DNA of 29,326 bases from Nanobdellota archaeon (GCA_021818665.1 JAKATQ010000004.1:1-29326); one strand, 5' to 3'. Shown: positions 1-7,034, counted from the stretch's first letter. Notes: generated from the sequence alone by a model not told the origin. Numbers and translations are program-made.

Positions 1-835
1 GCCTTCGCTGTCACACTGCATTTCCTCAGGGAAATGCAACGTATAGTAAGCAGCGTTTACTGCTAGGGCTACCCGGGTATCTAATCCGGTTTGTTCTCCT
101 AGCCTTCGTCCCTCACCGTCAGGTCCGTTCTGGGGCTGCGCCTTCGCCACTGGTGGTCTTTTTCAGATTAAAGGATTTTACTCCTACCTGAAAAGTTCCC
201 AGCCCCCCTCCCGGCCTCTAGTCTAGAAGTATTCGTACCATGTCGTCCGGTTAAACTGGACGATTTAAGCACGAACTATCCAGACCAGCTACGAACGCTT
301 TAGACTCAATAATAATGGTCACCACTCGAGCTACGGGTATTACCGCGGCTGCTGGCACCCGTTTGCCCAGCTCTTATTCGCCATGCCATTTAAGAACATG
401 GCAAAAGTTCCCTGCAAAAAGCAGGAAACACTTGGGATCCCCCTATCACGCTCTCGCGCATTGTAGAGTTTTCGGGACTGCTGCACGCCGTAGCGCTAGG
501 GTCCTTGTCTCAGTACCCTTCTTGGGGAAACCACTTCCATGGCCCCTACCGATCTTAGATTTGGTGAGCCGTTACCTCACCAACAGTCTAATCGGGCATA
601 GACCGGTCGTAATGCGTTTCACAGCGGTAATAGCTGTGACCTTTCACAATAAAATCGTTTCAGAAATTATTGCTATGGGGTATTAACCTCAGTTTCCCGA
701 GGATATCCCCCACGTTACGGTGCGTTATCTATGTGTTGCCTAAGCCGTACGCCATCTACCCTTACCGGGCAGATCAGACTTGCATGTCTCATTCGAATCC
801 CAATAGCAGTGACCTCCAGCAGGATCAACTGGAAT
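1..835 (-). rRNA. 16S ribosomal RNA, 5' half (3' part outside window)
   Basis: The minus strand reads ATTCCAGTTGATCCTGCTGG at 835-816, the canonical archaeal 16S 5' end. The 530-loop core GTGCCAGCAGCCGCGGTAAT lies at 357-338 and GGATTAGATACCCGGGTAG at about 90-72, matching E. coli positions near 515-535 and 785-805. The spacing shows no intron in this half. The gene runs off the left edge, so its 3' end, the anti-Shine-Dalgarno sequence and any link to 23S rRNA cannot be seen. No tRNA precedes it. The site of common archaeal 344-type primers is divergent (478-495). Protein-like ORFs over this stretch are fortuitous. Confidence 0.97.
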
Positions 836-917
836 TGTGCGTCGATATCATCATGCATGAACGTGAGTTGATGCACTCATTTTTCTTCATCTGCCTTTTT
901 ACGGGCATCGCTATTTA

Positions 918-991
918 TGTCTATAATATGAAAATCGTGTCCTCACGGCACCGCTATACGGCACTCCGACGCATCCGGGATATTATAGACA
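918..991 (-). repeat. 12-bp perfect inverted repeat in the 16S leader
   Basis: TGTCTATAATAT at 918-929 is the exact reverse complement of ATATTATAGACA at 980-991, with a 50-bp spacer. The predicted transcription start (about 990, from the TATA box at 1015-1022) falls at the outer arm, so the pre-16S leader would begin with this stem. The spacer holds a smaller hairpin around GCCG-TATAG-CGGT. Either a leader RNA stem or two inverted AT-rich protein sites could explain it. The downstream partner of the normal 16S processing stem is outside the window. Confidence 0.75.
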
Positions 992-1014
992 ACTACTACG
1001 TTTGATGGTATACG

Positions 1015-1022
1015 TTTAAATA
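1015..1022 (-). promoter_or_regulatory. TATA box of the 16S rRNA gene
   Basis: On the minus strand this reads TATTTAAA, a strong archaeal TATA box. It predicts transcription starting near 990, giving a leader of about 155 nt before the mature 16S end at 835. The leader also contains a TGAGT-TGATGC-ACTCA hairpin (864-879). Confidence 0.7.
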
Positions 1023-1043
1023 CTTTGTGTAAGTAGGCGTCGG

Positions 1044-1361
1044 TTAAATCGGTGCTTCGTCCGCGGAGCCATCGGCAGTGGCTTCTTCCATCAAAGTGAG
1101 AAAGTCTGATTTTATTATCTCTTCGTTTATGCCGAAGGGTTTCCTGCGGAAAACGTCTTTCTGGTAAAATCCTCCGGACAGTTCCATATACGGCATTTTT
1201 GCCGAAAGCATGCCCAGTTCCTCCGGAAATAATTTCGCATAATCTAGTTTTTGGGTTAGTATCGGGGAACCGTTGTACGCATCATCGACTATGGACAGGT
1301 TTACTATGGTTCTTGTGACTGTATCTGATAGTTTCGCGTCCAGACGGCGCCCGTATCCCAT
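1044..1361 (-). CDS. Hypothetical protein, 105 aa
   Basis: I do not recognise a family. The product is soluble, with no membrane segment, signal peptide or Cys/His metal motif, and ends in an acidic Ala/Asp/Glu-rich tail. In favour of a real gene: the ATG at 1361 lies 28 nt after the centre of a good TATA box (1386-1393), as for neighbouring leaderless genes, and the ORF ends just before the 16S promoter on the same strand. It could be a lineage-specific protein; a spurious ORF is less likely but not excluded. Confidence 0.6.
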   Translation of the reverse strand: MGYGRRLDAKLSDTVTRTIVNLSIVDDAYNGSPILTQKLDYAKLFPEELGMLSAKMPYMELSGGFYQKDVFRRKPFGINEEIIKSDFLTLMEEATADGSADEAPI

Positions 1362-1385
1362 AGTTCTGTTATAGAACGCATATTG

Positions 1386-1393
1386 TATAAATA
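1386..1393 (-). promoter_or_regulatory. TATA box of the 105-aa ORF
   Basis: The minus strand reads TATTTATA, centred about 28 nt upstream of the ATG at 1361, predicting a leaderless transcript. Confidence 0.6.
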
Positions 1394-1441
1394 CTTCAGC
1401 TATCGCATTCTGGCGTACATGCGCATCGTGCTTTACTTGAG

Positions 1442-1454
1442 CATATATTATATG
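1442..1454. repeat. AT-rich palindrome between divergent genes
   Basis: CATATATTATATG is a perfect 13-nt palindrome around a central T. It lies between the divergent 105-aa ORF and trmY, outside both predicted TATA boxes. It could be an operator or a chance AT-rich repeat. Confidence 0.35.
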
Positions 1455-1484
1455 TGATTTCTTTCTTATCGGACGCCATTCAAG

Positions 1485-1493
1485 TTTTTATTA
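1485..1493 (+). promoter_or_regulatory. TATA box of trmY
   Basis: TTTTTATTA is centred about 25 nt upstream of the trmY ATG at 1514, predicting a leaderless mRNA. Confidence 0.5.
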
Positions 1494-1513
1494 TTACGAC
1501 CCCATAGTTTATA

Positions 1514-2062
1514 ATGCGGCGATTTATACTTTATTCTAGGACGGGAGAAACCGCTCCGTTCATAGGTACGCTAAGGAACGCCGGAAGGCTGGACATAGTC
1601 TATCAGTGCATCTTGATGTCGATGTTCGCTTCCCACGCCATAAGACGTGATGTGGAATTCCATGCATTCTTGTACGGAAGACCGAATCCGCCGATCCATC
1701 TCACGATAGACGGGGGCCGGCTTTATGATGTCAGAGTAGATGAAGAGACTTGGCGCAAGATATTGAATGAAACGCTTTCTGGCGCGCCGCATGAAGGCGT
1801 GGGCGTAAAAAAGGAGGGCATCGAACCGTATGCGAAATCCCTCGACGAGGTTTATGTTCTGAACGAGAACGGCGAAGACATCGAAAGGCTTAACTTTAAG
1901 AGCCCCTCATTTTTCCTCGGCGATCATGTCGGACTTCCAAATAAGTTCGAGAAGTCGCTGATAGCTAAGGGTGCAAAATCAGTTTCGCTGGGCAAAAACA
2001 AGTACCTCGCCTCGTCGACTATAGACATAGTAAATTATCTACTAGACCGCAAAGGCGTCTGA
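1514..2062 (+). CDS. trmY: tRNA (pseudouridine(54)-N1)-methyltransferase TrmY
   Basis: The 182-aa product is a SPOUT-class methyltransferase that makes N1-methylpseudouridine at position 54 in the tRNA T-loop, using S-adenosylmethionine. Family signatures are visible in order: GRLDIVYQC (residues 24-32), SHAIRRDVEF (40-49), YGRPNPP (54-60), LNENGED (116-122) and the knot-region FLGDHVG (134-140), with a C-terminal IDIVNYLLDRK helix. Length is near the family norm of about 190-200 aa. The ATG at 1514 follows a TATA box at leaderless spacing. Its substrate pseudouridine is made in archaea by Pus10, which is not in this window; the pseudouridine synthase seen here, Cbf5, is a different enzyme. 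Identification is strong. Confidence 0.93.
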   Translation: MRRFILYSRTGETAPFIGTLRNAGRLDIVYQCILMSMFASHAIRRDVEFHAFLYGRPNPPIHLTIDGGRLYDVRVDEETWRKILNETLSGAPHEGVGVKKEGIEPYAKSLDEVYVLNENGEDIERLNFKSPSFFLGDHVGLPNKFEKSLIAKGAKSVSLGKNKYLASSTIDIVNYLLDRKGV

Positions 2063-2094
2063 GACAGACTATTATTTATTTGACAAAAACTCAT

Positions 2095-2776
2095 ATGAAA
2101 GACCTTGAATCGGTATTGTCAAATAGACGAGAGTTCAGTGTTGCTCAAAATTATACGCTCGCCTTGCGGATAGACTCTAAGCTTCTGTCGTCTATAGACG
2201 AGTGTCTAGCCCTGTTGTCGGTAAAAGTGTTTATGGCGGTGGCGGCAACGCGGTTTATGTGCCTTTATTGAGCGTGCGGACGAAGGTGGGAAACGACGGA
2301 CTTCTAAGGAATATAATTAAGGTCGGTATGGCGTTTAGAAACTGCGAATGCCCTTACGCGATAAGCGACTATAAGCTTTTTTTGGTCGATGGGGCCCGCA
2401 CCGATGTTGTTTCCCGCTTGGCTCTATCAGAGCACTTCAATAAATTTTTGACGGCTGTAGCGGCGGGTTCTGGCGACTACGCTTCACTGTCAGACGACTA
2501 CGGCACTCCTGGATTTAAGCTCAACGGGCTAAACTGCAAGATAACCATAGCCGCTTACAAAGCACTTTCCGGCAGATACAACTTTATCGACAAATTGGCC
2601 TCTACAATCCTTCATCATAAAGTGTTGTCATGCAAGCCTTTAGTCCTGGGTCGCAAAGCGTCAAAATAGTGGTTTTCGATGACACCGGGCACCTTATGAA
2701 AGGACTGGTATGGAGAACGGACAGAAACACTGACTTATCGACTCAAGCAGTAGAATGCTGTTTTCACTCGAACTAA
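2095..2776 (+). pseudogene. Frameshifted gene, probable decayed 2H-phosphoesterase (LigT/ThpR-like)
   Basis: Three consecutive pieces read as protein in three frames. Piece 1 runs from ATG 2095 to about 2210, piece 2 from about 2210 to 2669, and piece 3 (SVKIVVFDDTGHLMKGLVW) ends at TAA 2774-2776. Each junction is repaired by adding one base in a homopolymer: CCC near 2211, giving ECLAPVVGK, and AAAA near 2663, giving KASKIVVFDD. The repaired product would be about 227 aa. Its order resembles 2H phosphoesterases: an LALRID start, a strand where the first HxT should be (here YVP), and a second HxT replaced by KIT (CKITIA). Both catalytic motifs are therefore lost. True decay, base-calling deletions or programmed frameshifting are all possible. 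That it is one interrupted gene is fairly secure; the family is tentative. Confidence 0.6.
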
Positions 2777-2797
2777 AAGACACTTTCTGGATAGTCA

Positions 2798-3973
2798 TTA
2801 TTTAACTTTCTTTTTAGAAGCGCCGGGTGTATCACCCGCGGTATAAGACGGTTTTTGTGCAGTCTGCGGCGTAGCGTATACTTCACGATGCTGATCCTGT
2901 TGGATTATCGGAGTATCGGCTTGCTGCGGGGTCTGTGTTTGGGGTTTTGGAGTATTTGACTGGGCACCTAGATTAAGGTTTGTACTGTGCTGGCCGAACA
3001 TCGATGCATTCGGGTTCAGATATTTTTTCACGTTATCGACCGCTGCGTATGCCTCGGCTGCGCCAACCGCCAACAAGCCTAATTTTATCGCATTCTTTGT
3101 CTGGCACACGTCTCCGGCCGCAAAGACGCCTTTTACACTAGTTTGGAAATCATCAGTCACTTTTACGTATCTCTCCATAAACGTCTCAAGATTGAGCGAT
3201 TTAAACGCGTGGGGCTCTGCATTGTGGCCGATAGCGACGACAACGACATCGACGTCCAATGTGGTAGTTTCGTTAGTCTTCCTGTTAATGACCAGAAGTT
3301 GAGTAACTTTCGAGCCGTCGCCTATTACTTTCTGTACCGCCGAATTCGTGAGTATCTGCGCTTTCCCGGTTGATTTGAGTTCCTCGACGTCCCTCTCGGC
3401 GGCTCTGATGACTTCTGAATATTCCAGCACGTATATCTTTTGTGCCACGCCAGATACCTGGTTTGCGGAATCGAAGCCCGCGTCGCCTCCACCTACGACC
3501 GCTACTCTTTTTCCTTTGAAAACGTCCATTGACGTGATAGAATAGTACACTCCCTTCTCGGCATACTGATCTTCGCCATCGACCTTCATTTTCTTTGGGG
3601 TCAACGAGCCTATCCCGGTCGTCAAAAGAACGGATTTCGACGTATACGCAGGCTGGCCGTTTACCTCCAAAGTGAACGTGCCGTCTTGGTTCTGTTTTAC
3701 GTCGGTTACTTTGGAATTGGTGACTATCTTCGCGTGGAAAAGCTGCGCCTGCTTGTACAGGGCTTCTGCTAGGTCTTTGCCCTCAATGCCAGGGATGCCG
3801 GCCATGTCATAAACCATCTTTATCGGGTAAAACTTCGGTATCTGTCCACCGGGGGTATCGAGGCTCTCTAGCGTCAGGCTCTCTATATCTCGCAGACCTG
3901 CACAAAAGGTCGCAAAAAGACCCGTCGGACCAGCCCCAACTATAACTAAGTCATGCTTTTCCATCTTGATCAT
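2798..3973 (-). CDS. Thioredoxin-reductase-like flavoprotein (ferredoxin/flavodoxin-NAD(P)+ reductase type 2-like)
   Basis: This 391-aa FAD enzyme has an N-terminal dinucleotide fold (GAGPTG, residues 13-18), PGGQIPKFYP (41-50), a second nucleotide fold (GGGDAG, 161-166) and the FAD-contacting AAGDV (285-289). The redox CxxC of thioredoxin reductases is missing, pointing to the TrxR-like ferredoxin-NADP reductase group (YumC type). The usual HRRxxxRA signature after the second fold is replaced by LEYSEVIRA (183-191), so NADPH preference is doubtful. Residues from about 321 to the end form a Gln/Pro/Thr-rich, probably disordered tail ending KKKVK, which typical members lack. The start could be ATG 3973 or ATG 3964. 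The TATA box at 4031-4040 implies a leader of about 35-45 nt, unlike most genes here. It is divergent from the dehydrogenase gene. Confidence 0.85.
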   Translation of the reverse strand: MIKMEKHDLVIVGAGPTGLFATFCAGLRDIESLTLESLDTPGGQIPKFYPIKMVYDMAGIPGIEGKDLAEALYKQAQLFHAKIVTNSKVTDVKQNQDGTFTLEVNGQPAYTSKSVLLTTGIGSLTPKKMKVDGEDQYAEKGVYYSITSMDVFKGKRVAVVGGGDAGFDSANQVSGVAQKIYVLEYSEVIRAAERDVEELKSTGKAQILTNSAVQKVIGDGSKVTQLLVINRKTNETTTLDVDVVVVAIGHNAEPHAFKSLNLETFMERYVKVTDDFQTSVKGVFAAGDVCQTKNAIKLGLLAVGAAEAYAAVDNVKKYLNPNASMFGQHSTNLNLGAQSNTPKPQTQTPQQADTPIIQQDQHREVYATPQTAQKPSYTAGDTPGASKKKVK

Positions 3974-4030
3974 GGCCGTCCCATTAGAAAATGGTTTCTG
4001 GCCTCTTATGGTATTAGAATTGACCTGCTT

Positions 4031-4040
4031 CTTTATATTC
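4031..4040 (-). promoter_or_regulatory. TATA box of the flavoprotein gene
   Basis: The minus strand reads GAATATAAAG. With initiation about 26 nt downstream (near 4009), the mRNA would carry a 5' leader of roughly 35-45 nt, one of the few leadered messages predicted here. Confidence 0.45.
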
Positions 4041-4068
4041 TTTTTCTACAAATGCTAAAAATGCGAGG

Positions 4069-4078
4069 TTATTAATAA
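4069..4078 (+). promoter_or_regulatory. TATA box of the malate/lactate dehydrogenase gene
   Basis: TTATTAATAA is centred 25-26 nt before the ATG at 4099, predicting a leaderless mRNA. Confidence 0.55.
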
Positions 4079-4098
4079 GGTGACATTATCCTATAATT

Positions 4099-5013
4099 AT
4101 GAGAAGGGTCGCGTTCATAGGCGCAGGCAGGATGGGACAAACAATAGCCTATTCGGCTCTTATGGACGGGATAGCTGATGAAGCGCTGATATTCGATATC
4201 GTAGCTAACGTACCGCAGAGATTTTCTGACGAGCTTATACACGCACTTTCTACAGCGAGAGTCGACACCAGAGTTATCGGCACGAACGCTATCGAAGATA
4301 TTAAAGAAGCCGATTTGGTGGTTATAAGCGCTGGCAAACCTAGACTGCCGGACCAGAGTCGAACCGCCGTATTCGCGGACAACGCAAAGGTGATGATGGC
4401 TTTAGCAAAGGAACTGCCGATGCGCAATCCACATGCTACCTATATAGTAGTTACGAACCCGGTAGACTACATGGCCTCGATTTTTATGAAAAGCTCTGGA
4501 AAGTACACGATAAGTACGGGCGCCCAGGTAGAGAACATGCGCATGAGGTCGTTCATAGCACAAAGACTGGGGGTGCCTGTCACTTCGGTCAACGGATTCG
4601 CAGGCGGCGAACACGGAGAAAATCTTTCTATATTCTGGGACACCGTAACCGTGAACGGGATACCGTTCGACGAAGCCTCTGGCGGAGCGCTAAAACGCGA
4701 CGAAGTCGCCTCTTACGTAAAAGGCATAGCAGCACAAGTTATTGCTGCGCTCGGGGGCACTTCGTGGGGCCCATCGCGGGCTATAGGGGATATAATATCT
4801 TCCTTTGCCAAGAACAAGAACAAGGTATTGAGCATAGCTGCACCGATGAAGTACAAGGACGAGGTGATTCACGTAAGCAGACCGACTGTCGTGGGAAACC
4901 CCATCGGTCCGACACTAGAAGCCGCGCTATCTAGCGCTGACAGGAAAGACATCGATGCGGCTGCCGGCAGAATGTACAAGGAGTACAAGGAACTTCTAAA
5001 GACGTTACAGTAG
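4099..5013 (+). CDS. Malate/lactate dehydrogenase family protein
   Basis: The 304-aa product is an NAD-dependent 2-hydroxyacid dehydrogenase of the MDH/LDH superfamily. Visible elements are the nucleotide-binding GAGRMG (8-13), an Asp ending the second strand (IFDI, D33) favouring NAD, the substrate loop GKPRLPDQSR (79-88), NPVDYM (120-125) and the catalytic His of GEHGE (H172). Arg82 occupies the substrate-specificity position, Gln in lactate and Arg in malate dehydrogenases, so malate/oxaloacetate is the likely substrate pair. The catalytic Asp that pairs with the His (LDSxR in relatives) is Glu here (QVENMR, E145), which is unusual. The gene converges on the HIT gene, whose stop codon lies 2 nt beyond its own. 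Confidence 0.87.
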   Translation: MRRVAFIGAGRMGQTIAYSALMDGIADEALIFDIVANVPQRFSDELIHALSTARVDTRVIGTNAIEDIKEADLVVISAGKPRLPDQSRTAVFADNAKVMMALAKELPMRNPHATYIVVTNPVDYMASIFMKSSGKYTISTGAQVENMRMRSFIAQRLGVPVTSVNGFAGGEHGENLSIFWDTVTVNGIPFDEASGGALKRDEVASYVKGIAAQVIAALGGTSWGPSRAIGDIISSFAKNKNKVLSIAAPMKYKDEVIHVSRPTVVGNPIGPTLEAALSSADRKDIDAAAGRMYKEYKELLKTLQ

Positions 5014-5014
5014 G

Positions 5015-5458
5015 CTACCTGGCATTTTTTCCCATAGCCAGTTTCTTCATTACGGCGGCTATCGCTATGCGCACATTCTCCGCTGACTTAACGTCTTGGT
5101 AAGGGTGCCTTGGCCACATAAAGCCAACCATACCATCACCCTTGTTTCTCGGTATCACATGCACGTGAATGTGCGGTATGCTCTGGCTAACCTTGTTGTT
5201 TACCATAAGTAGTGTGCCCTGCGAGCTAGTCGTCTCCCTTACTGCCACGGACAACATTCTAGCGAGCCTGAAAAGGTCGCCTACTACTTTTGGTGGAGTA
5301 TCCTCGATCGTTTCGTAATGTTTGTTCGTTACGATAAGGGAATGGCCAGAGAAAATCGGAATCGCGTCTAGAAACGCTGTAAATTGCTTATCTTTGGATA
5401 TGATGTACGCGGGTGCTTTTCCAGCCACTATCTCACAGAATCTGCAGCCACCGTCCAT
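5015..5458 (-). CDS. HIT family hydrolase
   Basis: The 147-aa histidine-triad protein is predicted to hydrolyse or transfer nucleotides attached through phosphate (AMP-lysine, Ap4A or similar). The triad HIHVHVI (H96, H98, H100) sits in PHIHVHVIPR, and the N-terminal CRFC (C5, C8) is the zinc-binding half-site common in the Hint branch. FSGHSLIVTNKHYETIED (residues 36-53) is the typical preceding strand pair. The ATG at 5458 lies 27 nt after a TATA box centred near 5485. The exact substrate cannot be told from sequence. Confidence 0.92.
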   Translation of the reverse strand: MDGGCRFCEIVAGKAPAYIISKDKQFTAFLDAIPIFSGHSLIVTNKHYETIEDTPPKVVGDLFRLARMLSVAVRETTSSQGTLLMVNNKVSQSIPHIHVHVIPRNKGDGMVGFMWPRHPYQDVKSAENVRIAIAAVMKKLAMGKNAR

Positions 5459-5480
5459 ACGGATTAGATTAGTGCCATTC

Positions 5481-5490
5481 TTATAATAAC
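5481..5490 (-). promoter_or_regulatory. TATA box of the HIT gene
   Basis: The minus strand reads GTTATTATAA, centred about 27 nt upstream of the HIT ATG. Confidence 0.5.
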
Positions 5491-5536
5491 CTTGCTGCTC
5501 GTATTGCAGGCATCTTGAGAAATCGTGCCAGACGAG

Positions 5537-6850
5537 TCATCTTAAGTCAAGTTTTCTTCCAAAGGCGTAGACTATCAGCGCTGCGATGGCGGATACTACA
5601 AAAGCATAAAGATACGAATAAAACGGACTGAAAACGTATAAGACGCCCATAAACAGATTACCTAAAAATAATCCTGCGCTTCTAAAAGCAGAGAGTTGTC
5701 CGAAACTCTTTCCGCTTTTCTCTTTGTATGATGTCTTGGACACTATCGTCGGTTCGAAGGTTTCTATCGCCCCCACGGCAAATCCGAGCATCAAAACACC
5801 GACGTAAGCTGTTATTATGTTAAGAGAGTAGAGATAAAACAAGCCCATCAAAAGCGACCCAATCCCGGCAAGCAGGTATCCGAATAAGGAAAGAGAAGTT
5901 ATAATTTTGTACCTTTTAGCCCTGCTGCCTAAGTAATACCCAGAGAAAGCCGAAACGAGTAGAAAAAGTAGGTAAGAGAAAACGCCTAAGATGCTTGTGG
6001 ATTCCTGGGCGATAGTAAGTATGGGGTATCCCAAACTGTAGTAGCTGAAACCAAATAACGACGTGGAAATAATGACTCCTGCAAATGCATTTTTGTCGAT
6101 TCTGGCTTTCTTCACGTTCCCCAGTTTAATTTTTATTTTATCGAGCTTTTCATTCACGGATGATTTAAGAAGGAAAAAAGTCGATATAATCAAAGGCGCT
6201 GTGGTAAATAGAAATATCAAGCTGTACGCTACTCTGAAAGACAGCAGGATGATCAAATAGGTTATGGCGACCGCCCCGCCGCCGAGATCCAGGGCGTGAA
6301 GCACGCCGAAAGCTCTTTTTCTATGCTTCTCGTCTGAAGCCAGCGCGACTAAAGCCCTTCTAGCCGGGCTTCTCGAATCTCTAGCCCACCATCCAAAGAG
6401 GAAAAGAGCCGGCGAAAGGAGCAAGTTAGACGCCACTCCTAGAAAAGACAGTATCGGTATCAAAGAATTACCGGCTACTGCCACTTTTTTCTTACCGTAC
6501 TCGTCTGCTAATACGCCACCGGCATAAGCAAAAAGCGCACCTATCCCGTATTGAAGTGCATATATCAGGCCAAGATAATATACTGGCGCTTTCAAGAACA
6601 ACACCAGAAAAACCGGGAAAAGAGCTACCGCCGCCTGATAACCAGCATCGGCAAAGAAGGCCGATAAAGATAGGTATAGTACATTTTTGTTGACAAACCA
6701 TTTTTCCATTTTTCTGATATATAAACTTGCTTTCATCTGCTTAAGTACTTCTTCTTTGCCTTTGAAACCGTTGAATTTAATGAACTTGCCCTTTTCTAGT
6801 TCATTGTAGTGCTCGTAAAAACGTTTTATTTTATCTCTAGAACTTTCCAT
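5537..6850 (-). CDS. Major facilitator superfamily transporter
   Basis: The 437-aa protein has about 50 charged cytoplasmic residues followed by roughly twelve hydrophobic segments, with a longer hydrophilic loop between the two halves (around residues 225-255). The end of the first cytoplasmic loop carries DEYGKKKVAV after helix 3, matching the conserved MFS loop 2-3 motif (DxxGrkk), and WWARDSRSPARRAL follows further on. Substrate cannot be inferred: no neighbouring catabolic gene or binding motif points to one, and drug/metabolite export and nutrient uptake are both possible. The ATG at 6850 lies 27 nt from a TATA box shared with the divergent zinc-ribbon gene. Confidence 0.88.
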   Translation of the reverse strand: MESSRDKIKRFYEHYNELEKGKFIKFNGFKGKEEVLKQMKASLYIRKMEKWFVNKNVLYLSLSAFFADAGYQAAVALFPVFLVLFLKAPVYYLGLIYALQYGIGALFAYAGGVLADEYGKKKVAVAGNSLIPILSFLGVASNLLLSPALFLFGWWARDSRSPARRALVALASDEKHRKRAFGVLHALDLGGGAVAITYLIILLSFRVAYSLIFLFTTAPLIISTFFLLKSSVNEKLDKIKIKLGNVKKARIDKNAFAGVIISTSLFGFSYYSLGYPILTIAQESTSILGVFSYLLFLLVSAFSGYYLGSRAKRYKIITSLSLFGYLLAGIGSLLMGLFYLYSLNIITAYVGVLMLGFAVGAIETFEPTIVSKTSYKEKSGKSFGQLSAFRSAGLFLGNLFMGVLYVFSPFYSYLYAFVVSAIAALIVYAFGRKLDLR

Positions 6851-6873
6851 TTATTTATTATTTATAATAAAGG

Positions 6874-6881
6874 TATTTAAG
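6874..6881. promoter_or_regulatory. Shared bidirectional TATA box (MFS / zinc-ribbon)
   Basis: TATTTAAG on plus reads CTTAAATA on minus, near-symmetric TATA boxes. The centre is 27 nt from the MFS start (6850, minus) and 25-26 nt from the zinc-ribbon start (6903, plus), so one element can place leaderless start sites in both directions. The whole divergent spacer is only 52 nt. Confidence 0.6.
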
Positions 6882-6902
6882 TATAGACATTCTAAACAGA
6901 TT

Positions 6903-7034
6903 ATGGCACTATTTAGAAAAGAAGAAGTTAAACGCTGTGAATCGTGCGGTAAAAAAATACAGTACGGCACAATGTGTGTTAAGTGCATAGCAAAACTCGG
7001 TAAGGGAAAACCTGGCCGCAGTCCTTGGAGTTAA
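6903..7034 (+). CDS. Small zinc-ribbon protein, 43 aa
   Basis: The short gene encodes a 43-residue basic protein with two Cys pairs, CESC (12-15) and CVKC (25-28), separated by nine residues. This is a compact treble-clef or zinc-ribbon arrangement, followed by a basic Lys/Gly/Arg tail ending RSPWS. I do not recognise a named family; such proteins are often ribosome- or nucleic-acid-associated. The start is supported by a TATA box at leaderless distance and the stop is followed by T-rich DNA. Length makes a chance ORF conceivable, but the spaced Cys pairs argue against it. Confidence 0.7.
   Translation: MALFRKEEVKRCESCGKKIQYGTMCVKCIAKLGKGKPGRSPWS

Noticed and set aside
315..1005. Two plus-strand ORFs antisense to the 16S gene and its leader
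   Set aside because: They lie on top of clearly conserved 16S sequence and the leader, with low-complexity protein composition and no promoter.
2202..2669. A separate 155-aa gene starting at GTG 2202
   Set aside because: It lacks its own promoter, and sequence before and after in other frames completes one protein-like product, so it is better read as part of an interrupted gene.
2655..2672. Programmed -1 frameshift site
   Set aside because: The tCAAAATAG context is not a standard slippery heptamer and a second lesion exists in the same gene; decay or base-calling deletion is simpler.
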